Source: Spirosoma profusum (GTDB lineage: Bacteria; Bacteroidota; Bacteroidia; Cytophagales; Spirosomataceae). From it: a stretch of DNA of 64,000 nucleotides. The translations under genes were made by a program, and so were the position numbers. The stretch covers positions 1 through 64,000 of the forward strand of contig NZ_JACWZY010000026.1 in assembly GCF_014699005.1 (NCBI RefSeq), in the 5' to 3' direction. The notes beneath the pieces were generated by a model that did no database searches, was not told where the DNA came from, and saw only the letters and a list, made by a program, of their open reading frames with translations. This document shows, one piece after another, positions 53,201 through 60,129 of this stretch; the stretch's first letter is position 1; each line of letters begins with the position of its first letter.

Positions 53201-54090
53201 CTCAAACCGGCACGTCGGCCATAACGTTAATTGCGACCGACCCCGGCGGACTTACGGCTACGACCAGCTTCAACCTCATCGTTCAACCTTCTTCGGTTAC
53301 GGCCAGTGCACCGTTCGCCATCACCGGCGTAAGTCCCATTACCTGCACCCAGATTGCGGCTAACCGCTACGACATCAGCTTCCAGCCTCGCTACAGTGGT
53401 GTCAACGGACAGGCCATTAGCTTCTGGGTAGTGGATGAGTTGGCACCGACCACTGCGCCGGGGCCTTACAGTCTGCAACTTTACAATGACAAGCCAAGCA
53501 TTGTACTGAAGGCCAAACAGACAGGCAGTGGGGGAGAAGCCAGTTTCATCTACAACTGGCTCAATTTCTGTCAGAATCCACAGCCCAACACGCCACCCCG
53601 CGTCAACCAGCCGCTGACCGATCAGGTGGCTAAAGTGGGTCAGGAGTTTGGCTACACGATTCCTCAACTTACCTTCACCGATAACGAATCGCCCCAAAGC
53701 CTTTCGCTGAGTGTGAGCGGTTTGCCCGCCGGACTCAGTTTCAGTCCACCGACTCAGATTGGGGGTGTGCCCAGCGTAACGGGCCTCAGCACAGTAACGG
53801 TGACAGCCACCGACCCGCAAGGCTTGACCGTGAGCACCAGCTTTACGTTGCGGGTGATCGATCCGAACAACTGCCGGACTAATGGAGCTATCACTACAGT
53901 CAAAGCAGGAAATTGGGATGATCCGGCCGTATGGTCGTGTGGAGTGGTGCCCGGTCCTGCTGACGTAGTACAGCTTAATCATGCCGTTACGTTGACAACC
54001 AGCTACGTAGCACAGGTCAAAACGCTACGTTACGGAGTAGCCGGGAAGCTAACGTATCAGACCGGTGCGAAGGTGAGGCTCGGTTTTTGA
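47221..54090 (+). CDS. 2289-residue multidomain surface protein
   Basis: The ATG at 47221 gives a signal peptide ending 'SRSWAQ'; a GTG at 47164 is less likely. In order: seven FG-GAP/VCBS propeller repeats (47.38-48.37 kb, 'GDFNGDGKSDLA...NVSVLLGNG'); Ig/PKD-like domains; a GNW module (48.88-49.05 kb); a long 'TNxGTFxN' beta-solenoid (49.05-50.26 kb); a protease-associated domain (50.29-50.69 kb, 'ALVDRGTCAFSQKVYAAQQAGA'-like); several Ig-like 'VCQGxxxxLT' domains with a short collagen-like GPTGPTGPTGP; two copies of a ~90-residue domain ('APFAI...QIAxNRYxISFxPRY', 52.46 and 53.31 kb) alternating with three cadherin-like domains ('DNESPQSL'); and the shared C-terminal GNW module. No catalytic domain was recognised; an adhesin or matrix role is likely. 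Confidence 0.85.
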   Translation: MTVFFQTRPNCSNSSTTRNRYLLIPWVLVFSILAGMSSRSWAQCFSSPTNYAVGVYPVAVATGDFNGDNNGDLVTVSFGTNTVSVMLGNGNGTFAPSTNFPTGNSPHSIVVRDLNGDGELDLAVSNVGSNNVSVLLGDGAGSFAPKIDYPTGPGPWNITGGDFNGDGKLDLVASNYNSNTVSVLLGDGAGSFAPKIDYPAGNAPWYGAVGDFNGDGKSDLAVTHNGGNTVSVLLGNGDGTLGTKTDYPTGNSPFWIAVGDFNGDGKSDLATANNNSSNVSVLLGNGAGGFGAKTDFPTGPVPFSLAAGDFNGDGELDLVTTNSNSNNVSVLLGNGAGSFAPKTDFISGPVPFVVAVADFNGDGKSDLAVTHYQNSNVSIQLNCAVFPPILVTSASPNPVCAGSTAVLSVTASGGTSPYSYTWAAPAGITLSATSTSAVSASVGTGVSGPQTFTITVASSGGSPTSTSLVSLMVNATPTVSINPSSATLSCASPTVSLTAAGTGTVRWDDNSINAIRTVNAAGTYSVTLTSPGGCTATTSASVTSATATFLTWTGQTSTDWNVAGNWCPARVPLSTDDVLIPSEPANQPILSTSAVAYSVEVQSGASLSITAAGSLAINGLKSTSGFTVAFLNRGTTTNSGQIAVGNSFTATMAQYGIRNQGTFRNLAGGSLIVDRTLTNAVANVNGSFTNVAAITIGSSGVVVNGGLFNNGPFLNSAGGIIRIDQTTGKGIDNGSGGSSNFVNSATITIGASTTIGGQGITNRGTFRNSLGGNININRTGLGVSGDGVYNSGTFVNSSTLTIGDVAFEGQDDIYNDGGTFINESTGEIRADRALANGIWNLPNTTFRNDGKIFIGSIANTGATGILHTGTSFSNNAGAVIELERVSRGLTNTTQFVNAGQIRMGSIAPLPSGGLLNGNNTGTVLANFINLAGGSIQIDQTVAGQAAISNELSTSFTNGGTISIGTSVSVAGNGIANAGTFTNLACGVIRVFAPVYNENGTFTNNGLLTVKTTRKPTRTIVRINSPAGIAGTYTYGTANFGPLLATVNLTADAVLVNDGTANPTEGCNPPVNAVQLMGKVALVDRGTCAFSQKVYAAQQAGAIAVVVFNNVAGVQTMGAGTFADQITIPSVMLSQADGQAIKAALINGPVNFSIIQEEIINTSLTNNGIIDYPQGNPIPNVTNNDVIAAPISSCGSLTITPALQLGANNNQFTVGTTWYKDQALTQSAGTYNQGTNTFTATSLSIGSSTTLYFAATDIANSCTKTVSISLTLNSVPDATITASPSLTVCQGASVTLTVPAGITGTTYQWNNGQTTQFIVVNTNDPSGNPGPGGGYSGPAGPQSVTVTNAAGCSSTATVYLTINPVPVASISPSSLTVCQGQPASLTASGGSVYLWNTGETTAVINVTATGTYSVTVSGVASVTGPTGPTGPTGPARLAAETSCYSTASATVTVNELPKPSLVSSGSITCAQTSVTLTASGGTSYTFTNSNGTVIGTPGTSNTLVVSSGGTYSVIVANASGCTATASTNVFSSTTTPAVSITPASATLTCASPTASLTAVGTGTYRWSTGATSQIISATSANTYSVTLTGVNGCTASTSVQVFQNNSSPTVSINPSSATLTCTNPAVSLTAVGSGTYRWSTGAMSQVISATSAGPYSVTLTGGNGCTATTSVQIGQDNTLPVVSISANPSLTISGGQAITLTASGATTYQWSSGAATSAIVVNVAGIYSVTGTTGSCSAGASVTVSSPFAISSVISNSCQQIASNRYVISFTPRYVGLNGQPVSFSIANEIFPTTDPGPYTLQLYTDNPTLILHAQQTGTPGEVTYTYNWLAVCLNQQPNTPPRVNQPLTDQIARVGQGFGYTLPQTTFTDNESPQSLTLSVNGLPAGLSFTAPYQIGGVPTAAGTSSVTVIATDPGGLTVAATFVLTVVDPSATNTPPTLANPVPDQVAIQGQPFGLSLANTFADAQTPQALTLAASGLPVGLTLVGTNISGTPSQTGTSAITLIATDPGGLTATTSFNLIVQPSSVTASAPFAITGVSPITCTQIAANRYDISFQPRYSGVNGQAISFWVVDELAPTTAPGPYSLQLYNDKPSIVLKAKQTGSGGEASFIYNWLNFCQNPQPNTPPRVNQPLTDQVAKVGQEFGYTIPQLTFTDNESPQSLSLSVSGLPAGLSFSPPTQIGGVPSVTGLSTVTVTATDPQGLTVSTSFTLRVIDPNNCRTNGAITTVKAGNWDDPAVWSCGVVPGPADVVQLNHAVTLTTSYVAQVKTLRYGVAGKLTYQTGAKVRLGF

Positions 54091-54115
54091 TCAGGGAATG
54101 CGACAATGGGTTAAT

Positions 54116-54207
54116 TAACGTATTGCTGAGCTTGACGAAGCCACACATGTCAGCAATGCACTGTAAACGAATTAGTTATTATCCCATCAATCCATTATTC
54201 ACGTTGA
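54116..54207. repeat. Intergenic repeat, family 3, second copy
   Basis: AACGTATTGCTGAGC, TCAGCAATGCACTGTAAACGAATTAGTTA and CCATCAATCCATTATTCACGTT follow the copy at 43031-43124. It lies just after the giant surface gene. Confidence 0.75.
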
Positions 54208-54260
54208 CTTGGTGTTAAAATCAGGTTATTTAACGTGAATAATGAATGGTTGATTTGCGC

Positions 54261-54353
54261 TTTTTTGTCATCCTGAGGCACGAAGGATCTTAAAGCATCC
54301 TTACTTGGGAGTATGCAAGCTTTAGGTTCCTTCGTGCCTCAGGATGACAAAAA
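54261..54353. repeat. GTCATCCTGAGGCACGAAGG palindromic repeat
   Basis: Arms TTTTTGTCATCCTGAGGCAC... and their complement flank a 30-base centre with AAGCATCC and GTATGCAAGC. It is the second complete member of the family at 36920-37004. Confidence 0.85.
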
Positions 54354-54441
54354 CATCCTAGCCAAACCACTGTATACTAATAAATTGCGCGAATAAAATA
54401 CCCATTATTCACGTTATTTACTGGAACAGCCCTATATACAG

Positions 54442-54477
54442 CAAACCCCAGTTCGGTTCGAACCGAACTGGGGTTTG
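54442..54477. terminator. Bidirectional terminator-like palindrome
   Basis: A perfect 36-bp palindrome (CAAACCCCAGTTCGGTTC and its complement) ends in GTTTG on both strands, between the convergent surface gene and DUF2911 gene. Confidence 0.65.
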
Positions 54478-54502
54478 TTAAAATGAAGCGATTTTAGGGT
54501 TC

Positions 54503-55033
54503 CTAGGTAGTAGTCTTTACAACCGGTACCGAGATCGTCATATTGTCCCACGCGATAGCTATACTCGAATTCGATGGGGTAATGGTCAGTTTCTCAATTG
54601 GCGTTTTGTTCGCCGAAACAGGTACTTTAATCGTAGCTACGTCAGTGCCTTTAATTTTATCATAATCATAGGCACCCCATTGCCCCAGCGTACTATTCAG
54701 AATAACACTCCATTCTTTTTCTCCGGGGATAGTGAACAGCGTGTACGTACCAGCCTTCACCCTTTTACCACCAAACATTACGTCGTTTTTGAACGTGATT
54801 TCGGTGGCTTCGTTTGCGCCCGTGCGCCATACTTTGCCATATTTTTCGAGACTACTGGAACCTTCAGGCCCGAAAATAACCCGCCCTTTCTTTGATGGTT
54901 GGCCATAAACAACCTTGACATTCTTATCCGGGCTTTCGACGGTCATCTTGGGGCTGGCAGGTTTTTTATCCTGCGCCTGTACCAGCGATACCATGGCAAA
55001 CAGAAAAACAAGTACTAAAAACGGGGTTTTCAT
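54503..55033 (-). CDS. DUF2911 exported protein
   Basis: About 176 residues from the ATG at 55033 (an upstream frame to 55123 is rejected since only this start gives the signal peptide 'FLFAMVSLVQAQ'). DUF2911 hallmarks: 'VVYGQPSKKGRVIFG', 'YGKVWRTGANEATEITF', 'GKRVKAGTYTLFTIPGEKEWSVILN', 'WGAYDYD', 'TIAWDNMTISVPV'-like end. The role of the family is unknown; it is common in exported proteins of Bacteroidota. Confidence 0.9.
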   Translation of the reverse strand: MKTPFLVLVFLFAMVSLVQAQDKKPASPKMTVESPDKNVKVVYGQPSKKGRVIFGPEGSSSLEKYGKVWRTGANEATEITFKNDVMFGGKRVKAGTYTLFTIPGEKEWSVILNSTLGQWGAYDYDKIKGTDVATIKVPVSANKTPIEKLTITPSNSSIAIAWDNMTISVPVVKTTT

Positions 55034-55219
55034 GTGTAAAAAGTTGGTTTGTTTACTACGTCTATAAACGACAAAATGAGAATGATAGTTTTTCAGTCCT
55101 AAACTATTCAAAATACGTACCAAAATTTGCTACCTAAAACCCGGGCCAAAATCAGGCAGAAAAAATGGCCTGATTAGCCTAAAAAGAGATCACTAGCCGA
55201 TTTTTTCGAATTTATCAAG

Positions 55220-55247
55220 TTTGTGAGCCAGAGAAGCTTTACCTTTG
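55220..55247 (+). promoter_or_regulatory. Promoter of the YheT-type gene
   Basis: TTTG (55220-55223) and TACCTTTG (55240-55247) with 16 bases between fit the Bacteroidota -33/-7 pattern. The start point would be near 55255, supporting the ATG at 55272 and excluding the TTG at 55245. Confidence 0.6.
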
Positions 55248-55271
55248 CGGCTTCAATCGACCGCGTCTGGA

Positions 55272-56306
55272 ATGCCGCTGATTGCCTCATCGAGTTATGT
55301 GCCGCCTGCCCGTTTGTGGAACGGCCACCTGCAAACCATTATTCCCTCGCTCTTTCGCAAGGTACCAACCGCCTACGTCCGCGAACGTATCGACACGCCT
55401 GATGACGATTTCCTGGATTTGGATTGGGCGTTTTGTAGTGATGAGTTAAGAGCGATGAGTGATGACTTGGCTGACGCAAATAATCACTCATCATTTACCC
55501 CATTAGCCATCCTTTCTCACGGCCTTGAGGGGAGTTCGACGAGTCCGTATTTGGCGGGTATGGTACGTCATTTAACGCAAAACGGCATTGATTGTCTGGC
55601 GTGGCATTATCGGTCGTGTAGTGGCGAGATGAATCGGCAGGAGCGGTTTTACCACATCGGCGAAACGAGCGATTTACACTACGTTATCAACTACGCGCTT
55701 CAGAAAGGGTATCAGAAAATTTACCTGATGGGGTTCAGCGCGGGCGGCAACGTAACGCTGAAATACCTGGGCGAACAGGGTCCGTCGCACGGGGGTGAGA
55801 AAATTAATCCAGCAATTAAAAAAGCGGTTGTTTTCTCGGTTCCGGTCCATTTGATGGGGTCGGCGCAGCGGCTTGAGCGATGGGATAGCCTGGTTTATAA
55901 TTATCGCTTTAATCGGACGCTGAAACGTAAGGTCATGCAGAAAGCTGCCGTTATGCCGGGCGTCTTTCCGACAGAAGCTATAACTAAAGCACGTAACATT
56001 CGCGAATTCGATAACTTATTCACAGCACCGATGAACGGGTTTCGGGACGTAACGGATTACTATACACGTAGCAGTTCGCTACAGTTCATTCCAAATATTG
56101 CGATTCCGACACTGATCGTAAATGCTAAAAATGACCCGTTTTTATCGCCCGAATGCTTTCCTGATACGTTGGCTCGGGAACTACCGAAGGTCTGGATGGA
56201 GTTTCCCAAGCAAGGCGGTCACTGTGGCTTCCCATCGAAAAGCGGTGGCATTCAGGGAACGTACTGGTCGGAAGAGCGAACGCTGGCGTTTTTGACAGAA
56301 CGATAA
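55272..56306 (+). CDS. YheT-type alpha/beta hydrolase
   Basis: About 344 residues from the ATG at 55272. Family features: 'ARLWNGHLQTIIPSLFRKV', 'DDFLDLDW', oxyanion 'LSHGLEGSSTSPYL', 'WHYRSCSGEMN', nucleophile 'GFSAGGNVTLKYLG', Asp in 'NAKNDPFLSPE', His in 'GGHCGFPS'. It is a cytoplasmic esterase-like enzyme of uncertain substrate. Between 'DLDW' and 'LAILSHG' there is an extra ~22-residue Asp/Ser-rich stretch encoded by a palindromic repeat (55435-55496) inserted in frame; the loop site probably tolerates it. Confidence 0.85.
   Translation: MPLIASSSYVPPARLWNGHLQTIIPSLFRKVPTAYVRERIDTPDDDFLDLDWAFCSDELRAMSDDLADANNHSSFTPLAILSHGLEGSSTSPYLAGMVRHLTQNGIDCLAWHYRSCSGEMNRQERFYHIGETSDLHYVINYALQKGYQKIYLMGFSAGGNVTLKYLGEQGPSHGGEKINPAIKKAVVFSVPVHLMGSAQRLERWDSLVYNYRFNRTLKRKVMQKAAVMPGVFPTEAITKARNIREFDNLFTAPMNGFRDVTDYYTRSSSLQFIPNIAIPTLIVNAKNDPFLSPECFPDTLARELPKVWMEFPKQGGHCGFPSKSGGIQGTYWSEERTLAFLTER
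55435..55496 (+). repeat. Repeat unit inside the YheT-type gene
   Basis: TAGTGATGAGTTAAGAGCGATGAGTGATGACTTGGCTGACGC and AATCACTCATCATT match the arms of the palindrome at 37857-37955. Here it encodes 'SDELRAMSDDLADANNHSS' and keeps the frame open. Confidence 0.75.
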
Positions 56307-56311
56307 TTGAT

Positions 56312-56599
56312 ATGGACGGGCAACAGATAAAGCAACTCCTTCAGACGAATAAAGAACATTTATTCAAGGCGTACCCTCTGTCAACGATGGCCTTATTTGG
56401 TTCTTATACCGATGGCACCGCGACAGAGGAAAGCGACGTAGACATCTTAATGGAATTCAAGCAACCTGTTGGTTTTGAATTCATTGATTTGTCTATTGAG
56501 TTAGAAAACTTGTTGCAGAAACCTGTTGATCTGGTAACCAGACAGGCAATTAAGCCAAACCTGATACCCTTTATTACGCGTCAGTTACAGTATGTCTAA
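56312..56599 (+). CDS. mntA: MntA-type minimal nucleotidyltransferase antitoxin
   Basis: 95 residues. The nucleotidyltransferase signature 'LFGSYTDGTATEESDVDILMEF' contains G-S and D-x-D. In HepT/MntA pairs this enzyme adds AMP to the HEPN toxin and silences it (known for the family). The start overlaps nothing; the stop overlaps the next start by 8 bases, so the two genes are coupled. It lies 5 bases after the YheT-type gene. Confidence 0.85.
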   Translation: MDGQQIKQLLQTNKEHLFKAYPLSTMALFGSYTDGTATEESDVDILMEFKQPVGFEFIDLSIELENLLQKPVDLVTRQAIKPNLIPFITRQLQYV

Positions 56600-56963
56600 A
56601 CGGTCAGATTATATTCTTTTAGCGGATATGCTAGATGCTCTCGAAGCAATACAGGAATATACTGATGGCCTAGACTATAATTCTTTTCTAAGTAACAGGA
56701 TGGTGCGTGATGCGGTTGTACGGAACATTCAAGTACTTGGAGAAGCTGCCAATCGCATTTCCAAGTCGTTTCGTGAACTACATCCGACTATCGAATGGAT
56801 GCGAATTATTCGTACTCGACCTATTCTGGTTCACGATTATTTTGGGCTGGATTATGAGATTATGTGGCGCATTATCACACTTCATCTACCTGATCTTCAA
56901 CAAAATGTAAAACAGACTTTAGGTAGTAACCCGCCAATAGACGCGGATATTGAACCAATGTAA
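56592..56963 (+). CDS. hepT: HepT-type HEPN ribonuclease toxin
   Basis: 123 residues, a DUF86/HEPN four-helix protein. The active motif R-x4-H-x-Y is present in 'RPILVHDYFG'. It overlaps the MntA gene by 8 bases. The toxin cuts RNA unless adenylylated at the Tyr by MntA (family knowledge). The pair sits between a hydrolase and the serine-synthesis genes without a visible terminator. Confidence 0.85.
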   Translation: MSKRSDYILLADMLDALEAIQEYTDGLDYNSFLSNRMVRDAVVRNIQVLGEAANRISKSFRELHPTIEWMRIIRTRPILVHDYFGLDYEIMWRIITLHLPDLQQNVKQTLGSNPPIDADIEPM

Positions 56964-56966
56964 ATC

Positions 56967-58871
56967 ATGCTCACCAAACCACTGGAACAAACGTATTACA
57001 TCATCGATTTTGATAGCACCTTCACCAAAGTGGAGGCCCTCGACGTATTGGGCGAAATCTCACTCGCTGGTCGGCCCGACCGCGACGACGCCTTGAACCA
57101 GATTAAAACCATCACCGACCGGGGTATGTCGGGCGAGATTTCGTTTACCGAATCGCTCAATCTTCGGCTGAATCTGTTGAAGGCGCATAAGACCCAATTG
57201 CCGGCCCTCATCGAAAATCTGATGGGCAAAATATCTGATTCGTTTACGCGTAACAAAGATTTTCTGACTGAAAATGCCGAGCATATCTACGTAGTGTCGA
57301 ATGGGTTTAAGGAGTTCATCGTTCCTATCGTTACGTCGTTGGGCGTGCTGGCCGAAAATGTGTTTGCCAATACGTTTGTGTTCGACGAAACGGGATCGAT
57401 TGTCGGTTTCGATGCGAAAAATCCCCTATCAGCCAATGGTGGGAAATCGCAGGTGATCCGCAACCTGAATCTCGATGGCGAAGTTTACGTAATTGGCGAT
57501 GGTTATACGGATTACGAAATCAAAGCCTCCGGGCTTGCCAATCGTTTTTACGCTTTCACCGAGAATGTAATGCGCCCTCGCGTAGTCGAGAAAGCCGACC
57601 ACGTAGCACCCTCGCTCGATGAATTTTTATACCATAACAACCTAAGTCGCAGTCAGTCATATCCCAAAAGCCGGATTAAGGTTCTGCTGCTGGAGAACGT
57701 TCATCCAGTGGCCGTTCAACTGTTTGAACAGGAAGGCTTTAACGTAGAGATCCGGAAAGGCGCGCTCGATGAAGACGAACTCATCGAAGCCATCCGCGAC
57801 GTATCGATTCTGGGTATTCGGTCGAAAACGAACGTAACGGCGCGGGTACTTGAACACGCCAACAAACTGATGACAGTGGGCGCGTTCTGCATCGGCACCA
57901 ACCAGATTGATCTGGATGCTTGCACCCAGAAAGGTATTGCCGTTTTCAATGCGCCATATAGCAATACGCGCTCGGTGGTCGAGCTGGCCATCGGCGAAAT
58001 TATCATGCTGATACGTGCCATTGTGCCAAAGAGCAATCTGATGCACAAGGGCGGCTGGGATAAGTCGGCCAAGAACAGCTTTGAGGTTCGTGGTAAAAAG
58101 CTGGGTCTGGTCGGTTATGGCAACATCGGAACGCAGTTATCGGTGGTGGCGGAAGCGCTGGGCATGGAAGTTTACTTCTACGATGTTGTCGACAAACTAG
58201 CGCTAGGTAACGCCCGCAAATGCAAATCGCTGGACGAACTGCTGGCCGTTGCCGACATCATCAGCCTGCACACCGACGGACGCAAGGAAAACAAAAACCT
58301 GATCAGCTACCGCGAATTCTCGCTGATGAAAAACGGGGTTATTTTCCTGAACCTGTCGCGGGGTCATATAGTCGATATTCCGGCGCTGGTCGACGCAATC
58401 GAACGGGGCAAAGTGTACGGCGCGGGTGTAGACGTATTCCCATACGAGCCCAAAACCAACAACGAGGAATTCATGAGCCAATTACGTACCCTGCCCAACG
58501 TAATACTGACACCGCACATCGGCGGCAGTACCGAAGAAGCACAGGAAAATATCGGAAATTTTGTACCGGGTAAACTACTCGAATACATCAACAACGGTAG
58601 TACGTATGGTAGCGTGAATTTCCCTGAACTTCAGTTACCCTTGCTGAAAGGTGCGCATCGGCTGCTGCACATTCACGACAACGTACCGGGTATTCTGGCC
58701 CAGATGAACAACATCTTCGCCAAATACCACATCAATATCCACGGCCAGTATCTGAAAACCAACGAGAAAATCGGTTACGTCATCACCGACGTAGCAAAAG
58801 AATATGCCGACGAGGTGGTTCAGGAACTCAAGGAAATCGACAATACCATTAAGTTTAGATTACTTTATTAA
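56967..58871 (+). CDS. SerB-SerA fusion (phosphoserine phosphatase/PGDH)
   Basis: 634 residues. Residues 1-225 are a HAD phosphatase of the phosphoserine phosphatase type: 'IIDFDSTFTKVEALD' (D-x-D nucleophile), 'VVSNGFKEF', 'VIGDGYTDYE'. Residues 235-550 are 3-phosphoglycerate dehydrogenase: 'GAFCIGTNQIDLDACTQKGI', Rossmann 'LGLVGYGNIGTQ', 'LSRGHIVD', 'LTPHIGGSTEEAQ'. An ACT domain closes it ('IHDNVPGILAQMNNIFAKYHI'). The fusion links the first and last steps of serine synthesis; the middle step would be the aminotransferase gene just downstream. The ACT part suggests serine feedback. Confidence 0.9.
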   Translation: MLTKPLEQTYYIIDFDSTFTKVEALDVLGEISLAGRPDRDDALNQIKTITDRGMSGEISFTESLNLRLNLLKAHKTQLPALIENLMGKISDSFTRNKDFLTENAEHIYVVSNGFKEFIVPIVTSLGVLAENVFANTFVFDETGSIVGFDAKNPLSANGGKSQVIRNLNLDGEVYVIGDGYTDYEIKASGLANRFYAFTENVMRPRVVEKADHVAPSLDEFLYHNNLSRSQSYPKSRIKVLLLENVHPVAVQLFEQEGFNVEIRKGALDEDELIEAIRDVSILGIRSKTNVTARVLEHANKLMTVGAFCIGTNQIDLDACTQKGIAVFNAPYSNTRSVVELAIGEIIMLIRAIVPKSNLMHKGGWDKSAKNSFEVRGKKLGLVGYGNIGTQLSVVAEALGMEVYFYDVVDKLALGNARKCKSLDELLAVADIISLHTDGRKENKNLISYREFSLMKNGVIFLNLSRGHIVDIPALVDAIERGKVYGAGVDVFPYEPKTNNEEFMSQLRTLPNVILTPHIGGSTEEAQENIGNFVPGKLLEYINNGSTYGSVNFPELQLPLLKGAHRLLHIHDNVPGILAQMNNIFAKYHINIHGQYLKTNEKIGYVITDVAKEYADEVVQELKEIDNTIKFRLLY

Positions 58872-58972
58872 AGAGCGAAAGAATGAAAGAATGAAAGAGC
58901 GGTCCGTCGCTACGGCGAATACCATCGGGCAGGCTCTTTCGCTCTTTCACTCTTTCGCTCATTCACTCTTTG
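58870..58972. repeat. Imperfect palindrome of GAAAGAGC/GCTCTTTC words
   Basis: AAAGAGCGAAAGAATGAAAG... at the left and GCTCTTTCGCTCTTTCACTC... at the right pair around a GC-rich centre (GGTCCGTCGCTACGGCG). It fills the gap between the SerB-SerA and SerC-like genes and reaches to 4 bases before the next ATG. Confidence 0.75.
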
Positions 58973-58975
58973 ATT

Positions 58976-60052
58976 ATGCAAAATACGTACTTCACGCCTG
59001 GTCCGGCTGAGCTTTATCCGACGTTTCAGCAGCATCTTCAAGTGGCGATGGATGAGCAGATTGGGTCGATTTCGCACCGGAGTCAGCGGTTTCGGGATAT
59101 TTATAAATTCACGGACGAGCAGCTTCGAATCCTGTTGTCGATTCCAGCTACGCACGGAATTTTCTTTATGGGTTCGGCCTCCGAAGTCTGGGAACGAATG
59201 TTGCTGAACTGTGTGGAGCACGAAAGTTTTCATTTGGTCAATGGCTCATTTTCGCAGAAATTCTACGATTATGCTGTAGCTCTTCACAAACACACTCACG
59301 TATTGGAAAAACCGTTTGGTGAAGGTTTCGACGCTGCCGACATTCAGGTGCCTGAATATGCCGAAGTAGTTTGTCTGGCTCAAAATGAAACCTCGTCAGG
59401 CGTTCAGATGAAGACGTCGGAAATTCACAAACTCAAGCGCAAATACCCAAAAAAATTGTTTTGCGTCGACATGGTGTCATCGGCACCTTATCCTGACCTC
59501 GACTTTGGAATAATTGATTCGGCTTTTTTTTCGGTGCAGAAAGCCTTCGGTATGCCGGCCGGTTTGGGTGTCTGGATCGCAAGCGAAGCCTGTCTGGCCA
59601 AAGCCGAACAGTTACAAAAAAGCGATACGCTTACAATTGGCGCACATCACACGTTACCGACACTCTGGAAACAGTACAAAACCTTTGAAACACCGGCCAC
59701 TCCCAACGCATTGTTTATTTATTTGCTGGGGAAAATTGCTGAAGATTTCAACCGGATTGGTATCGAGACGATTCGCAAACAGACCGAAGAAAAAGCACGT
59801 ACCATTTATAAGTTTCTCGATAGCTCCGATACGTATCAGTCATTCGTGAAACAGGAGCGGCATCGTTCGCAAACTGTCGTAGTGGCAACCACACAAAAGC
59901 CGGCTGCCGAAGTTATCGCAGCTGCGAAGATGAAGCACATGATTGTGGGTAGTGGTTACGGTAAGTTTAAAGAATCGCAGATTCGGATCGCGAATTTCCC
60001 TGCTACGTCGGCCGAACAGATTTCGGCTCTGATCGAGCAATTGAAGCAGTAG
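58976..60052 (+). CDS. SerC-like class V aminotransferase
   Basis: About 358 residues from the ATG at 58976 (the TTG at 58970 lies in the repeat). Class V PLP enzyme: 'YFTPGPAELYP', 'ISHRSQRF', 'GSASEVWERML', 'QNETSSGVQ', 'VDMVSSAPYPDLDF', PLP-binding Lys in 'FFSVQKAFGMPAGLGVW', and 'GSGYGKFKESQIRIANFPA' near the end. In context it converts phosphohydroxypyruvate to phosphoserine, completing the serine pathway with the upstream fusion. Confidence 0.85.
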   Translation: MQNTYFTPGPAELYPTFQQHLQVAMDEQIGSISHRSQRFRDIYKFTDEQLRILLSIPATHGIFFMGSASEVWERMLLNCVEHESFHLVNGSFSQKFYDYAVALHKHTHVLEKPFGEGFDAADIQVPEYAEVVCLAQNETSSGVQMKTSEIHKLKRKYPKKLFCVDMVSSAPYPDLDFGIIDSAFFSVQKAFGMPAGLGVWIASEACLAKAEQLQKSDTLTIGAHHTLPTLWKQYKTFETPATPNALFIYLLGKIAEDFNRIGIETIRKQTEEKARTIYKFLDSSDTYQSFVKQERHRSQTVVVATTQKPAAEVIAAAKMKHMIVGSGYGKFKESQIRIANFPATSAEQISALIEQLKQ

Positions 60053-60078
60053 GTTTTCACAACGTAACACCCTGATTT

Positions 60079-60127
60079 ATAAAGCTGTAACATAGTATAA
60101 AACATAACCGCTACGTTACAGCTTTAT
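60079..60127. terminator. Bidirectional terminator
   Basis: ATAAAGCTGTAAC (60079-60091) and GTTACAGCTTTAT (60115-60127) pair perfectly between the convergent SerC-like and LCCL genes. Confidence 0.6.
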
Positions 60128-60129
60128 CA

